From JALNYB01 sp023230065 (GTDB lineage Archaea; Thermoplasmatota; Thermoplasmata; Methanomassiliicoccales; Methanomethylophilaceae), in NCBI GenBank assembly GCA_034006405.1, contig JAVESW010000066.1, positions 1-7,081 on the forward strand: DNA of 7,081 nt. Reading direction: 5' to 3'. The translations under genes were made by a program, and so were the position numbers. Below are positions 1 to 5,619 of the stretch, in pieces; position 1 is the first letter of the stretch; each line of letters begins with the position of its first letter. The notes beneath the pieces are model-generated. The model was not told the DNA's origin, searched no databases, and worked only from the letters and a program-made list of their open reading frames with translations.

Positions 1-112
1 TCGGCGTAATATCTAACAACAAGGCAGCCTTCACGCTCTTCTCCACTAAGGCCATATCCCATGTTTCTACAGACTTTTTAAGGTCTGCCATTACTGCATC
101 TCTCTCACTCAT
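1..112 (-). CDS. Methyltransferase cognate corrinoid protein, N-terminal fragment
   Basis: This is a gene start on the minus strand whose remainder lies beyond position 1. The 37 visible residues begin MSERDAVMADLKKSVETWD and end near LLLDITP. They read as the amphipathic helical start of the B12-binding-2 (methionine-synthase-like cap) domain that opens MtaC, MtbC, MttC and MtmC corrinoid proteins. Those proteins accept a methyl group from methanol or a methylamine on cob(I)amide and present it to a methylcobamide:CoM methyltransferase in the cytoplasm. The start is supported by AGGAG at 122-126, nine bases upstream of the ATG. The cobamide-binding DxHxxG domain is outside the window, so the substrate class cannot be told. 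The MtaA/MtbA-like gene at 4573-5619 supports the reading. The family call is inferred from a short fragment; another helical protein is possible. Confidence 0.66.
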   Translation of the reverse strand, partial: MSERDAVMADLKKSVETWDMALVEKSVKAALLLDITP

Positions 113-121
113 CGGTCTGTG

Positions 122-126
122 CTCCT
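122..126 (-). promoter_or_regulatory. Ribosome binding site of the corrinoid-protein gene
   Basis: On the minus strand this reads AGGAG, with nine bases between it and the ATG at 110-112. It is a good match to the archaeal Shine-Dalgarno core and fixes the start of the corrinoid-protein gene. Confidence 0.7.
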
Positions 127-284
127 ACTTATATTGGTATAATAAAATTAAGATGATATGCTGGATATTTAATGTTTTACAATAATTTTCCTATACCTTT
201 CAAACCTACTTTCAATTTTTTTCCTTTATATACAGCATAAATTTGTTCATTGAAAACAAACAAACATCCTAAATTTATCAAATA

Positions 285-329
285 AATTAGACAAATGTCT
301 AATTATATATAATATTTATGAACATAAAT
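285..329. promoter_or_regulatory. Candidate operator/promoter: three abutting palindromes around a TATA-like core
   Basis: Three perfect palindromes run together. The first, 285-304, has 9-bp arms AATTAGACA/TGTCTAATT with an AA spacer. The second, 302-313, is the self-complementary ATTATATATAAT, a TATA-box-like sequence. The third, 314-329, has 7-bp arms ATTTATG/CATAAAT, again with an AA spacer. Dyad sites on both sides of a TATA element are what a homodimeric winged-helix or HTH regulator, blocking or helping TBP/TFB, would use. The palindromic core does not fix direction. The nearest plausible target is the minus-strand corrinoid-protein gene, about 170 bp away, or originally dys on the plus strand. 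The palindromes are seen directly; the regulatory role is inferred, and AT-rich DNA gives some palindromes by chance. Confidence 0.42.
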
Positions 330-420
330 GAATTATCACATGTTTTTTTAATAACAAATATTGCATCCAAATGCAAGATCTATCTGATGCTAAATGTATC
401 TCGTACAACACCCTGACCCA

Positions 421-428
421 TTTATAAA
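421..428. promoter_or_regulatory. TATA-box-like TTTATAAA
   Basis: TTTATAAA is a close match to the archaeal TATA consensus, and because it is palindromic it could serve either strand. On the plus strand, initiation would fall about 25 bp downstream, near 450. That start site would once have led to dys about 115 nt further on; the IS at 476-2459 now lies between them. Promoter activity is inferred from sequence only. Confidence 0.3.
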
Positions 429-470
429 GCCTAAAAATTATCGCGTTTTTGTAATCATCCACCTTTTCCT

Positions 471-475
471 TCTAC
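471..475 (+). repeat. Target site duplication, left copy (TCTAC)
   Basis: TCTAC lies immediately outside the left terminal inverted repeat and is repeated directly at 2460-2464 outside the right one. A 5-bp duplication is within the usual 5-6 bp range of IS1634-type elements. It shows that the element arrived by transposition and has not been rearranged since. Confidence 0.88.
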
Positions 476-491
476 CGTGACTTCGACACCC
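476..491 (+). repeat. Left terminal inverted repeat of the IS
   Basis: CGTGACTTCGACACCC is the exact reverse complement of 2444-2459. Identity stops at the 17th base on the inner side. This is the end downstream of the transposase stop codon. Confidence 0.92.
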
Positions 492-501
492 TCTTGTCGA
501 A
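482..501. repeat. Subterminal hairpin at the left IS end
   Basis: TTCGACA (482-488) is followed after six bases by its exact complement TGTCGAA (495-501). The left arm lies inside the terminal repeat. The right IS end has no matching second copy, so the two ends differ internally. It could be a second transposase contact site or an RNA hairpin after the transposase stop. Only the repeat itself is certain. Confidence 0.55.
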
Positions 502-549
502 TCGAAATTTTTGCATAGCCTCGGCTGCTGAAACGCCTGTGATCCACGG

Positions 550-2190
550 TCAACCGCATCTTTTCAGCAACAACGACGGGTCCAGACCGATGCCGTCCAG
601 ATACCCGAATACCTTCTCCGCCGAACCTTCGCATCCGCTGAAAGATATCGCATCCTCGTCTCTGCGATATTCGAGCGTCACATCCTGGATATCGACGCAC
701 GCCCGCTTCACCGTCCGGTACGTTCCGCCCTTTCTCCTGAGCATCGCATCCATGATGCTGGACACCAGCGTCGCGATCCCTATGACGAACAGGAGCGCGT
801 TCGCACGCGAAGGCGTCTGGACGTACACGGTGTCCACGCCCATCCCGGATTTCATCAGGCGGTATGTGTGCTCCACTTTGTATTGGTCGAGATACAGCCT
901 GAGCACCGTGTCCGTCGTCGCACCGTCCCTCGGATCTTTCGCATCTTCATTGGCGAACGGAAGGTCGGTGATGATGACGCTGATGTCGCGCTTCTTCGTC
1001 AAATCCGCAGCAAGTGCTTCGCTGAACTCCATCTCTACATCGACGGCCCATTCCGTCACCGTCCTCGGCGGCGGGGAATCCGCCGAAGGTCTTCCGCGGG
1101 ACGTCCTCCTTTCGATCGATCCGACCTTCCTCGGCGTTCCTTTGACGATGTACGCGTTGTCTCTGTGCGTTCCAAGAACCTCATTGAATGTCCTCATCGC
1201 ATCCTCTTCGCAGGGGAACAGCCTCTTGGAGAAGCATGCGAACCTTCTGTACGCTTCCTTCCCGCCCTGCCTTCTGAGATAATCCATCGCCTGACGCGTC
1301 CCCTTCGGGGAACGGTACGCGATGAATCTCAGTTTACCGCATTCGGTATCGGCGACGGTGTCGTAGACGCTGTATCCCTCTATCGATGAGGGATCGAGAT
1401 CGCTGTTCAGCGCGGAATACACTATGCCGTCACGGACGCGATCGGAGAACGGATCCGGAAGTTTCGATATGAATCTGGCATCCATCGAGATGAGCTTCCT
1501 GATGAGTGATGAGTTCACGAGTTTGCAGTCTGCGATGATGATATCTTTCGTGTCGGAATGCTCCTTCAGGAAATCCAGCGTGTCAGAGTCCATGACCGGA
1601 TCCGCCACATTTCCCGAATACGCGCGACAGTACTCGATCACCCTGTCGCCGTCGGTTATCGTCGACGCCGCATACTGCAGCAGATCGTCGCGTTTGTCTT
1701 TCGCGTGCCCACTGAAAGCAGGGAATGCCGCCGAAACGTCCTGCGGATCGTCCGGCGACGGCACGGCGAACACGGAATAGTTCGTCGAATCCATGTGCTT
1801 GATGTGCGAATCGAGACCGTACTTCTTCTTGATGAGCTTCGAGCACTTCCAGAACAATTCGTCCAGACCGGTGTCGAATATGTCGTCCAGATTCCTCGCC
1901 AGGGCGTTGTCGTTGAGACTCGCCTTCTCAACACCATCGCCGAACAGGAGATCGCAGGGTGCCGCGTTGTAGAAGTACCGCACACCGGAAAGAGGGAGCT
2001 TCTTCCTCGCATCGAAGATCGGGCCGATCATCGCCTTCACGGCCATGCCTGGGGAGAGCTTGCGCTCGCTGTCGTATTTCACGCTCCTGTCGATGAGGGC
2101 GCGGATGCCGGATGTCTCCATCACGGCCATGGCAACGGCGCTGCCTGCGGGCAGACCTTCGTAGACGCGTTCCTTCCTTATGATCTTCAT
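550..2190 (-). CDS. DDE transposase of the IS, IS1634/IS4-type
   Basis: This transposase would cut and join the ends of the surrounding element using an RNase H-fold DDE catalytic site. Counting from the ATG at 2190 the protein has 546 residues. The first Asp is D134 in HMDSTNYS, the second D221 in IIADCKL, and the Glu E440 in YKVEHTYRLMK. The stretch around the Glu keeps the IS4-group spacing Y-(2)-R-(3)-E-(6)-K as Y433, Q436, E440, K447, with Gln replacing Arg. About 220 residues separate the second Asp and the Glu, consistent with the insertion domain of IS4-like enzymes; it contains a basic, Pro-rich linker (about 360-377). A GTG at 2226 would add 12 residues, but the ATG gives the more family-like start MKIIRKERVYEGLPAGS. 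Neither start has a strong ribosome binding site. The frame is intact. Long ORFs on the opposite strand are GC-driven shadows. Confidence 0.9.
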   Translation of the reverse strand: MKIIRKERVYEGLPAGSAVAMAVMETSGIRALIDRSVKYDSERKLSPGMAVKAMIGPIFDARKKLPLSGVRYFYNAAPCDLLFGDGVEKASLNDNALARNLDDIFDTGLDELFWKCSKLIKKKYGLDSHIKHMDSTNYSVFAVPSPDDPQDVSAAFPAFSGHAKDKRDDLLQYAASTITDGDRVIEYCRAYSGNVADPVMDSDTLDFLKEHSDTKDIIIADCKLVNSSLIRKLISMDARFISKLPDPFSDRVRDGIVYSALNSDLDPSSIEGYSVYDTVADTECGKLRFIAYRSPKGTRQAMDYLRRQGGKEAYRRFACFSKRLFPCEEDAMRTFNEVLGTHRDNAYIVKGTPRKVGSIERRTSRGRPSADSPPPRTVTEWAVDVEMEFSEALAADLTKKRDISVIITDLPFANEDAKDPRDGATTDTVLRLYLDQYKVEHTYRLMKSGMGVDTVYVQTPSRANALLFVIGIATLVSSIMDAMLRRKGGTYRTVKRACVDIQDVTLEYRRDEDAISFSGCEGSAEKVFGYLDGIGLDPSLLLKRCG

Positions 2191-2253
2191 GGTCGCTCGT
2201 TCAAGCCCGGAAATAAGCGGGAACACATCGTCCGCACGCGTATGCGCATGGAG

Positions 2254-2297
2254 TTAAGCATTATAAGTTGGGCTTTAGCCCAACTATATATGCTTAA
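2254..2297. repeat. 44-bp palindrome in the IS promoter region
   Basis: The core AGTTGGGCTTTAGCCCAACT (2266-2285) has perfect 9-bp arms with a TT centre. The dyad continues outside a 4-bp mismatched bulge with TTAAGCAT at 2254-2261 paired to ATGCTTAA at 2290-2297. On the minus strand a TATA-like run (CATATATAG, about 2284-2292) overlaps the arm nearer the right end, so the dyad would lie on or just before the transposase transcription start. It could be an operator for autoregulation or an RNA hairpin limiting transposase expression. The structure is seen directly; its role is inferred. Confidence 0.6.
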
Positions 2298-2344
2298 ATA
2301 TATGAACGTTACTGTAGGGAACAAGAACACAGATCAGCGGATGC

Positions 2345-2370
2345 TTTGGATATCGCAGTAAATATCCAAA
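2345..2370. repeat. Hairpin with 9-bp perfect arms in the IS
   Basis: TTTGGATAT (2345-2353) and ATATCCAAA (2362-2370) are exact complements around an 8-base loop. The plus strand continues with A's after the stem, so it is not a typical T-tract terminator for plus-strand transcription. On the minus strand the T run precedes the stem. It may be a binding site near the right end or a barrier to inward readthrough. Confidence 0.5.
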
Positions 2371-2443
2371 AAAAGATCGGGAAAAGCCATCTGTTTTCGC
2401 ACGATTCCGTCAAAAATCAAAGGTTTTCAGAAAAGATTGCACC

Positions 2444-2459
2444 GGGTGTCGAAGTCACG
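2444..2459 (+). repeat. Right terminal inverted repeat of the IS
   Basis: GGGTGTCGAAGTCACG is the exact inverse of 476-491. It is the end nearest the transposase start and nearest dys. Confidence 0.92.
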
Positions 2460-2464
2460 TCTAC
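2460..2464 (+). repeat. Target site duplication, right copy (TCTAC)
   Basis: This is a direct copy of 471-475, adjoining the right terminal repeat. Removing 476-2464 restores a continuous intergenic region leading into dys. Confidence 0.88.
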
Positions 2465-2465
2465 G

Positions 2466-2474
2466 ATAATATAA
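2466..2474 (+). promoter_or_regulatory. Candidate TATA box of dys
   Basis: ATAATATAA begins two bases beyond the right target duplication. Initiation about 25 bp downstream would be near 2497, giving a leader of some 44 nt before the dys ATG. A second, weaker run, TTTTAATT, lies at 2492-2499. If either is the real box, dys kept its core promoter despite the insertion. Sequence-based inference only. Confidence 0.35.
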
Positions 2475-2540
2475 GAGTTATTGCACAAGTCTTTTAATTG
2501 AGCATCTCTTCGGCAGACTCTATAGGAATAGTTGATTACC

Positions 2541-3500
2541 ATGGCAACAAAAACAAAAGCTAAATTAGAGCTTATTCCAGTGGAAGACATCAAAGTAACA
2601 AAGGGCATGACTGTTGACGCAATGCTCAAAGCAATGGGAAATGCAGGCGGATTCACAGCGCAAAAGCTTGCGGATGCAACAGACGTTGCAGAAGCAATGA
2701 ACAAGAAAAAAGGATGCCTTAAGATTCTCTCCTTCCCTGCCTGCATCATGGCAACTGGAACCCGTGGTGTGATTGTAGACATGGTAAAGAATCATATGGT
2801 TGACCTTATAATCACAACCTGCGGAACACTCGATCACGACCTATCAAGGCATTTCGCCCACTACTACAAAGGCGACTTTATGATGGATGATGCTATGCTC
2901 AGAGACGATTACGAAATCAGCAGACTCGGAAACGTTCTCGTTCCTGACTCATGTTACGGTGTCGTATTAGAAGATAATCTTCTACCCATGTTCGAGGATA
3001 TCTTCGCAGAAACACAATCACTCACTACACATGAAATCATCGATAAAGTCGGTGAGAAAATCAATAGCGAGGACAGCCTTCTCTATCAGTGTCATAAAAA
3101 CCATATTCCGATGGTAGTCCCTGGAATCACAGACGGTTCCTTCGGATGCCAACTCTGGATGTACTACCAGACACATAGAAAACTAAGGATAGATCTCTTC
3201 GCAGACGAGCAAATGCTCAGTGAAATGACCAATGATGCAGACACTACTGGCGCTATAATCATCGGCGGAGGAATCTCCAAACATCACGTTATCTGGTGGA
3301 ACCAATTCCGTGGAGGATTAGATTACTGTATATATCTCACAACAGCAGAAGAATATGATGGATCCTTATCAGGAGCACGTATAAGAGAGGCTGTATCTTG
3401 GGGTAAGGTCAAAGAAAACGCTAAGAAAATGACCGTTGAAGGGGATGCGACAATAACCCTCCCACTCATATACGCGGGTCTTGTAGACAGACTTCTGTGA
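2541..3500 (+). CDS. dys: Deoxyhypusine synthase
   Basis: Deoxyhypusine synthase uses NAD to transfer an aminobutyl group from a polyamine to one lysine of initiation factor aIF5A, in the cytoplasm. The 319-residue protein shows the family signature through its C-terminal half: KNHIPMVVPGITDGSFG (about 186-202), AIIIGGGISKHH (238-249), TAEEYDGSLSGAR (268-280) and EAVSWGK (283-289). By recalled alignment to the human enzyme, K289 is the lysine that carries the intermediate, H248 the general base, and W287 and E283 active-site partners; all are present. Two acidic residues that contact spermidine in the human enzyme (D243, D316) correspond to C203 and L276 here. I chose the ATG at 2541; a TTG at 2532 would add three residues. 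A possible ribosome site TAGGAA lies at 2523-2528, with rather long spacing. The next gene starts 10 nt after the stop, suggesting co-transcription. Confidence 0.93.
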   Translation: MATKTKAKLELIPVEDIKVTKGMTVDAMLKAMGNAGGFTAQKLADATDVAEAMNKKKGCLKILSFPACIMATGTRGVIVDMVKNHMVDLIITTCGTLDHDLSRHFAHYYKGDFMMDDAMLRDDYEISRLGNVLVPDSCYGVVLEDNLLPMFEDIFAETQSLTTHEIIDKVGEKINSEDSLLYQCHKNHIPMVVPGITDGSFGCQLWMYYQTHRKLRIDLFADEQMLSEMTNDADTTGAIIIGGGISKHHVIWWNQFRGGLDYCIYLTTAEEYDGSLSGARIREAVSWGKVKENAKKMTVEGDATITLPLIYAGLVDRLL

Positions 3501-3510
3501 GTGTGGTCTC

Positions 3511-4512
3511 ATGGCGAAGAAGATACTGGTCCTCCCTGGTGACGGTGTGGGGCCTGAAGTCATATCCGCTGCGGTAAGCGTACTCAAATGTGCTACCGAT
3601 GATGTCGATTTTACTTACGGTGATATCGGGCTCACAGCTTATGATAAGACTGAAAATTATCTTCCCGCCGAGACCATAGACCTAGCAACCGATTCTAATG
3701 CCATAATCGCAGGCGTTATCATAGACAGACCGAAGGATATCGCATACCGCAATCCACTCAGAGTGCTGAAAAAGCAATTGAACATGTATGCGATCGTCAG
3801 AAAATTCTTCCCTCTTTGCGAAACTTTAGGGACCCCTGGAATCGACCTAATTCTAATGACTGGCAATCCCGATTCTTTAATGAACGTCATAGAGAAGGAA
3901 AATCTAGACGGTGTGACCATCGAACGGTACATGTCGAAGAACAGCTGTAAAAAACTGTTTAAAAAAACAATGGAAGTAGCCGAGATCAAACAGAGGAAGA
4001 CGATCACCTGTGCACATAGAACAAGCCTGTTCCCTGTTTCTGACGGAATGTTCACAGATCTCTTCTACAAAGAATTCGCAGCATCCGAATTCCTAATGAA
4101 TGATCTGGAGATCGATGCTGCTGCATCGGAGTTATCCATGAATCCTGAAATGTTGGATGTCATAGTATCTACGGACCTCTATGGTATCTCGCTTGCTGGT
4201 GTAGCAGCAGGAATGGTCGGAGGAAGCTACCTCACGCCGATGGGTAGCATAGGAGATAGCACTGGCCTTTTCGAACCAATGTATGGACCTAAATTAGAAA
4301 TGGCCGAAAAGGGTTTCGTCAATCCTACATCTGCCATCCTTTCGAGCGCTATGGCATTAGATCAAATAGGACGTCCATTGGATGCAGAAAATGTCAGAAA
4401 AGCTGTAAGAGAAGTTTATTCAAAAGGCAAGGTAACACCAGATGTCGGCGGAACATCGACTACGAATGAATTCACCAACTTTATTATTGATGTCCTGAAG
4501 AGAAACAAATGA
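3511..4512 (+). CDS. Diverged isopropylmalate/isocitrate dehydrogenase-family protein
   Basis: The fold is recognisable from ILVLPGDGVGPEV (5-17), PLRVLKKQLNMYAIVR (82-97), AAGMVGGSYL..GSIGD (232-249), GFVNPTSAILSSAM (268-281) and DVGGTSTTNEF (311-321). Family members are NAD(P)-dependent beta-decarboxylating dehydrogenases of leucine synthesis, lysine synthesis or the TCA cycle. Length, 333 residues, is normal, but the active site is not. The metal-binding GDxxSD is GISLAG (225-230), so both Asp are lost. The substrate motif RENTEGxY is replaced around 117-124, losing Arg and Tyr. The catalytic Lys of HKAN is Arg170, and the cofactor motif HGSAPDIAGK reads YGPKLEMAEK (258-267). D202, matching the third metal ligand, and R97 remain. 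Ten nt separate it from dys, with only a weak ribosome site. It may have another activity or be non-catalytic; standard LeuB/Icd function is unlikely. Confidence 0.82.
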   Translation: MAKKILVLPGDGVGPEVISAAVSVLKCATDDVDFTYGDIGLTAYDKTENYLPAETIDLATDSNAIIAGVIIDRPKDIAYRNPLRVLKKQLNMYAIVRKFFPLCETLGTPGIDLILMTGNPDSLMNVIEKENLDGVTIERYMSKNSCKKLFKKTMEVAEIKQRKTITCAHRTSLFPVSDGMFTDLFYKEFAASEFLMNDLEIDAAASELSMNPEMLDVIVSTDLYGISLAGVAAGMVGGSYLTPMGSIGDSTGLFEPMYGPKLEMAEKGFVNPTSAILSSAMALDQIGRPLDAENVRKAVREVYSKGKVTPDVGGTSTTNEFTNFIIDVLKRNK

Positions 4513-4558
4513 CCCAATAATTATTATCCTTCTAACACTTGATACTGCCATTAACTTA

Positions 4559-4565
4559 CAGGGGA
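4559..4565 (+). promoter_or_regulatory. Ribosome binding site of the methyltransferase gene
   Basis: CAGGGGA is followed by seven T's and then the ATG at 4573. The spacing suits a Shine-Dalgarno site. The 60-nt gap after the dehydrogenase-like gene also contains an AT-rich TATA-like run (TAATTATTA, 4518-4526), so this gene may have its own promoter. Confidence 0.5.
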
Positions 4566-4572
4566 TTTTTTT

Positions 4573-5619
4573 ATGAAAGACATGGGACACAGAACTTGCG
4601 TAGAATGTGCATTGAAACATGAAATTTCTAATAGGACGCCTGTCAATAATTTTGCTGTTGTCACATCTGCCCGCAGTGCCGGAATATCAGTAGACGATGC
4701 GAGATGGCACCCAGAAGTATCCGCAAAAGTATCCATTGACTACGCTTTGAAAACACACTCTGATTTTGTAAAGCCTGTCCTTGATTCGCAGATCGTATTT
4801 GCAGACATGGGAATGGACGTAAGATTCCCTTCAGACGATTATGGATTTATCAAAAAACATGCTGTTGAAACCGAAGAAGACATAGATGGACTCGCATTCT
4901 TTGATCCTAGCAAAGCAAAAGAATGTCCCCAATTCACAACAGGAGTCGTCGAAGCTTTGAAAGAAACAAGCAAAATGCTTGAAGAAGATCTTCATATATG
5001 CGGACTCTCGTGGGGACCATTTTCAACAGCAGGATATCTCATGGGTACAGAGCAGATGCTAATGCAATTCTTCATGGATCCAGAGATCGTTCAATCATTA
5101 TTGAAAAAAGTAACTCCGTTCATATCTGCACAAGAAAAGGTCATGATCGATGCAGGAGCCACACTTATGTGGATGGCAGACCCTACATCTTCTGAAGATA
5201 TGATTTCACCCGATATGTTCAAAGAGTACTCCTACGACCCCATCAAAACAGTAATTGATGATGTGAAAAAGAATTACGATGTGCCTGCGTTCGTACATAT
5301 CTGTGGAAGATCATTAGAAATAATGCCTATGCTTAGTGAAATCGGAGTTGATTGCTTTAGTTTCGATCACGCAGTCGATATCTCCAAAGCGAGATCGAAA
5401 GCAGGCAAAAAATTAGCACTCATGGGAAATGTCGATCCTGTCGGTCTAATACTTTCCGGAACCCCAGAACAAATCACAAAAGAATGCTACAGATGCATCG
5501 ATACCGCAGGACGCGATGGCGGATTAATACTAGCCCCTGGTTGTGAAACACCGCAGGCCAGCCCTGATGCAAATGTAATTGCAATGGGACGCGCAGGCGT
5601 AGATTACTGGAAACAATAA
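4573..5619 (+). CDS. Methylcobamide:coenzyme M methyltransferase, MtaA/MtbA type (UroD fold)
   Basis: This enzyme transfers the methyl group from a methylated corrinoid protein to coenzyme M, forming methyl-CoM for methane production in the cytoplasm. It belongs to the MtaA/MtbA/CmuA branch of the uroporphyrinogen decarboxylase fold and has a normal length of 348 residues. The zinc site that activates the CoM thiol is complete: H242 and C244 in FVHICGRS, and C324 in LILAPGCETPQASPDANV. Other family landmarks are RTPVN near 21-25, LSWGPFSTAGYLMGTEQ (145-161) and LMGNVDPV (283-290). The zinc site argues against a true porphyrin-pathway decarboxylase. Whether it works with methanol (MtaA) or methylamine (MtbA) corrinoid proteins cannot be decided here. 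The divergent corrinoid-protein gene at the window start is a natural partner. The start is backed by the purine-rich site at 4559-4565. Confidence 0.9.
   Translation: MKDMGHRTCVECALKHEISNRTPVNNFAVVTSARSAGISVDDARWHPEVSAKVSIDYALKTHSDFVKPVLDSQIVFADMGMDVRFPSDDYGFIKKHAVETEEDIDGLAFFDPSKAKECPQFTTGVVEALKETSKMLEEDLHICGLSWGPFSTAGYLMGTEQMLMQFFMDPEIVQSLLKKVTPFISAQEKVMIDAGATLMWMADPTSSEDMISPDMFKEYSYDPIKTVIDDVKKNYDVPAFVHICGRSLEIMPMLSEIGVDCFSFDHAVDISKARSKAGKKLALMGNVDPVGLILSGTPEQITKECYRCIDTAGRDGGLILAPGCETPQASPDANVIAMGRAGVDYWKQ

Larger units (their letters stand above)
113..475. other. AT-rich intergenic region with no gene
   Basis: This 363-bp stretch separates the divergent corrinoid-protein gene from the insertion sequence. 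I see no credible ORF, tRNA or RNA gene in it. It is very AT-rich and holds several TATA-like runs (225-232, 302-313, 421-428) and inverted repeats (285-304, 314-329, and a weaker TTGCAT/ATGCAA pair at 361-376). Before the IS inserted, it continued directly into 2465-2540. It was therefore the shared upstream region of the corrinoid-protein gene and dys. Confidence 0.75.
2191..2443. other. Non-coding 5' region of the IS
   Basis: This is the 253 bp between the transposase ATG and the right terminal repeat. It is much more AT-rich than the transposase gene. It holds a long imperfect palindrome (2254-2297), a 9-bp-arm hairpin (2345-2370), and TATA-like runs on both strands near 2283-2304. The transposase promoter should lie here on the minus strand. 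I find no convincing ORF in it, apart from a possible 12-codon GTG extension of the transposase at 2191-2226. Confidence 0.6.
476..2459 (-). mobile_element. Complete insertion sequence, IS1634/IS4-group
   Basis: The element is 1984 bp long with exact ends: perfect 16-bp terminal inverted repeats at 476-491 and 2444-2459, flanked by the direct repeat TCTAC. It carries one intact DDE transposase on the minus strand, 74 bp of non-coding DNA on the left, and about 250 bp of non-coding DNA on the right. Length, 5-bp target duplication and transposase architecture fit the IS1634 family. The coding part is clearly richer in G+C than the neighbouring genes, which suggests acquisition from elsewhere. 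Intact ends, duplication and reading frame suggest a recent and possibly still mobile copy. The insertion leaves the dys coding region untouched. The family name rests on pattern recognition, the boundaries on direct sequence. Confidence 0.9.

Noticed and set aside
361..376. TTGCAT-CCAA-ATGCAA inverted repeat
   Set aside because: Six-bp arms in AT-rich DNA are readily expected by chance, and nothing nearby gives it a role.
494..2361. Long plus-strand ORFs opposite the transposase (494-1282, 868-1389, 1424-1780, 1558-2361)
   Set aside because: They are Arg/Ser/Pro-rich translations of the GC-rich antisense strand with no recognisable motif, and one crosses the transposase start and palindrome. 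The minus-strand transposase with its DDE motif explains the region.
4573..5619. Genuine uroporphyrinogen decarboxylase (HemE)
   Set aside because: The His-x-Cys...Cys zinc site and GNVDP/LAPGC motifs are those of the MtaA/MtbA coenzyme M methyltransferases.
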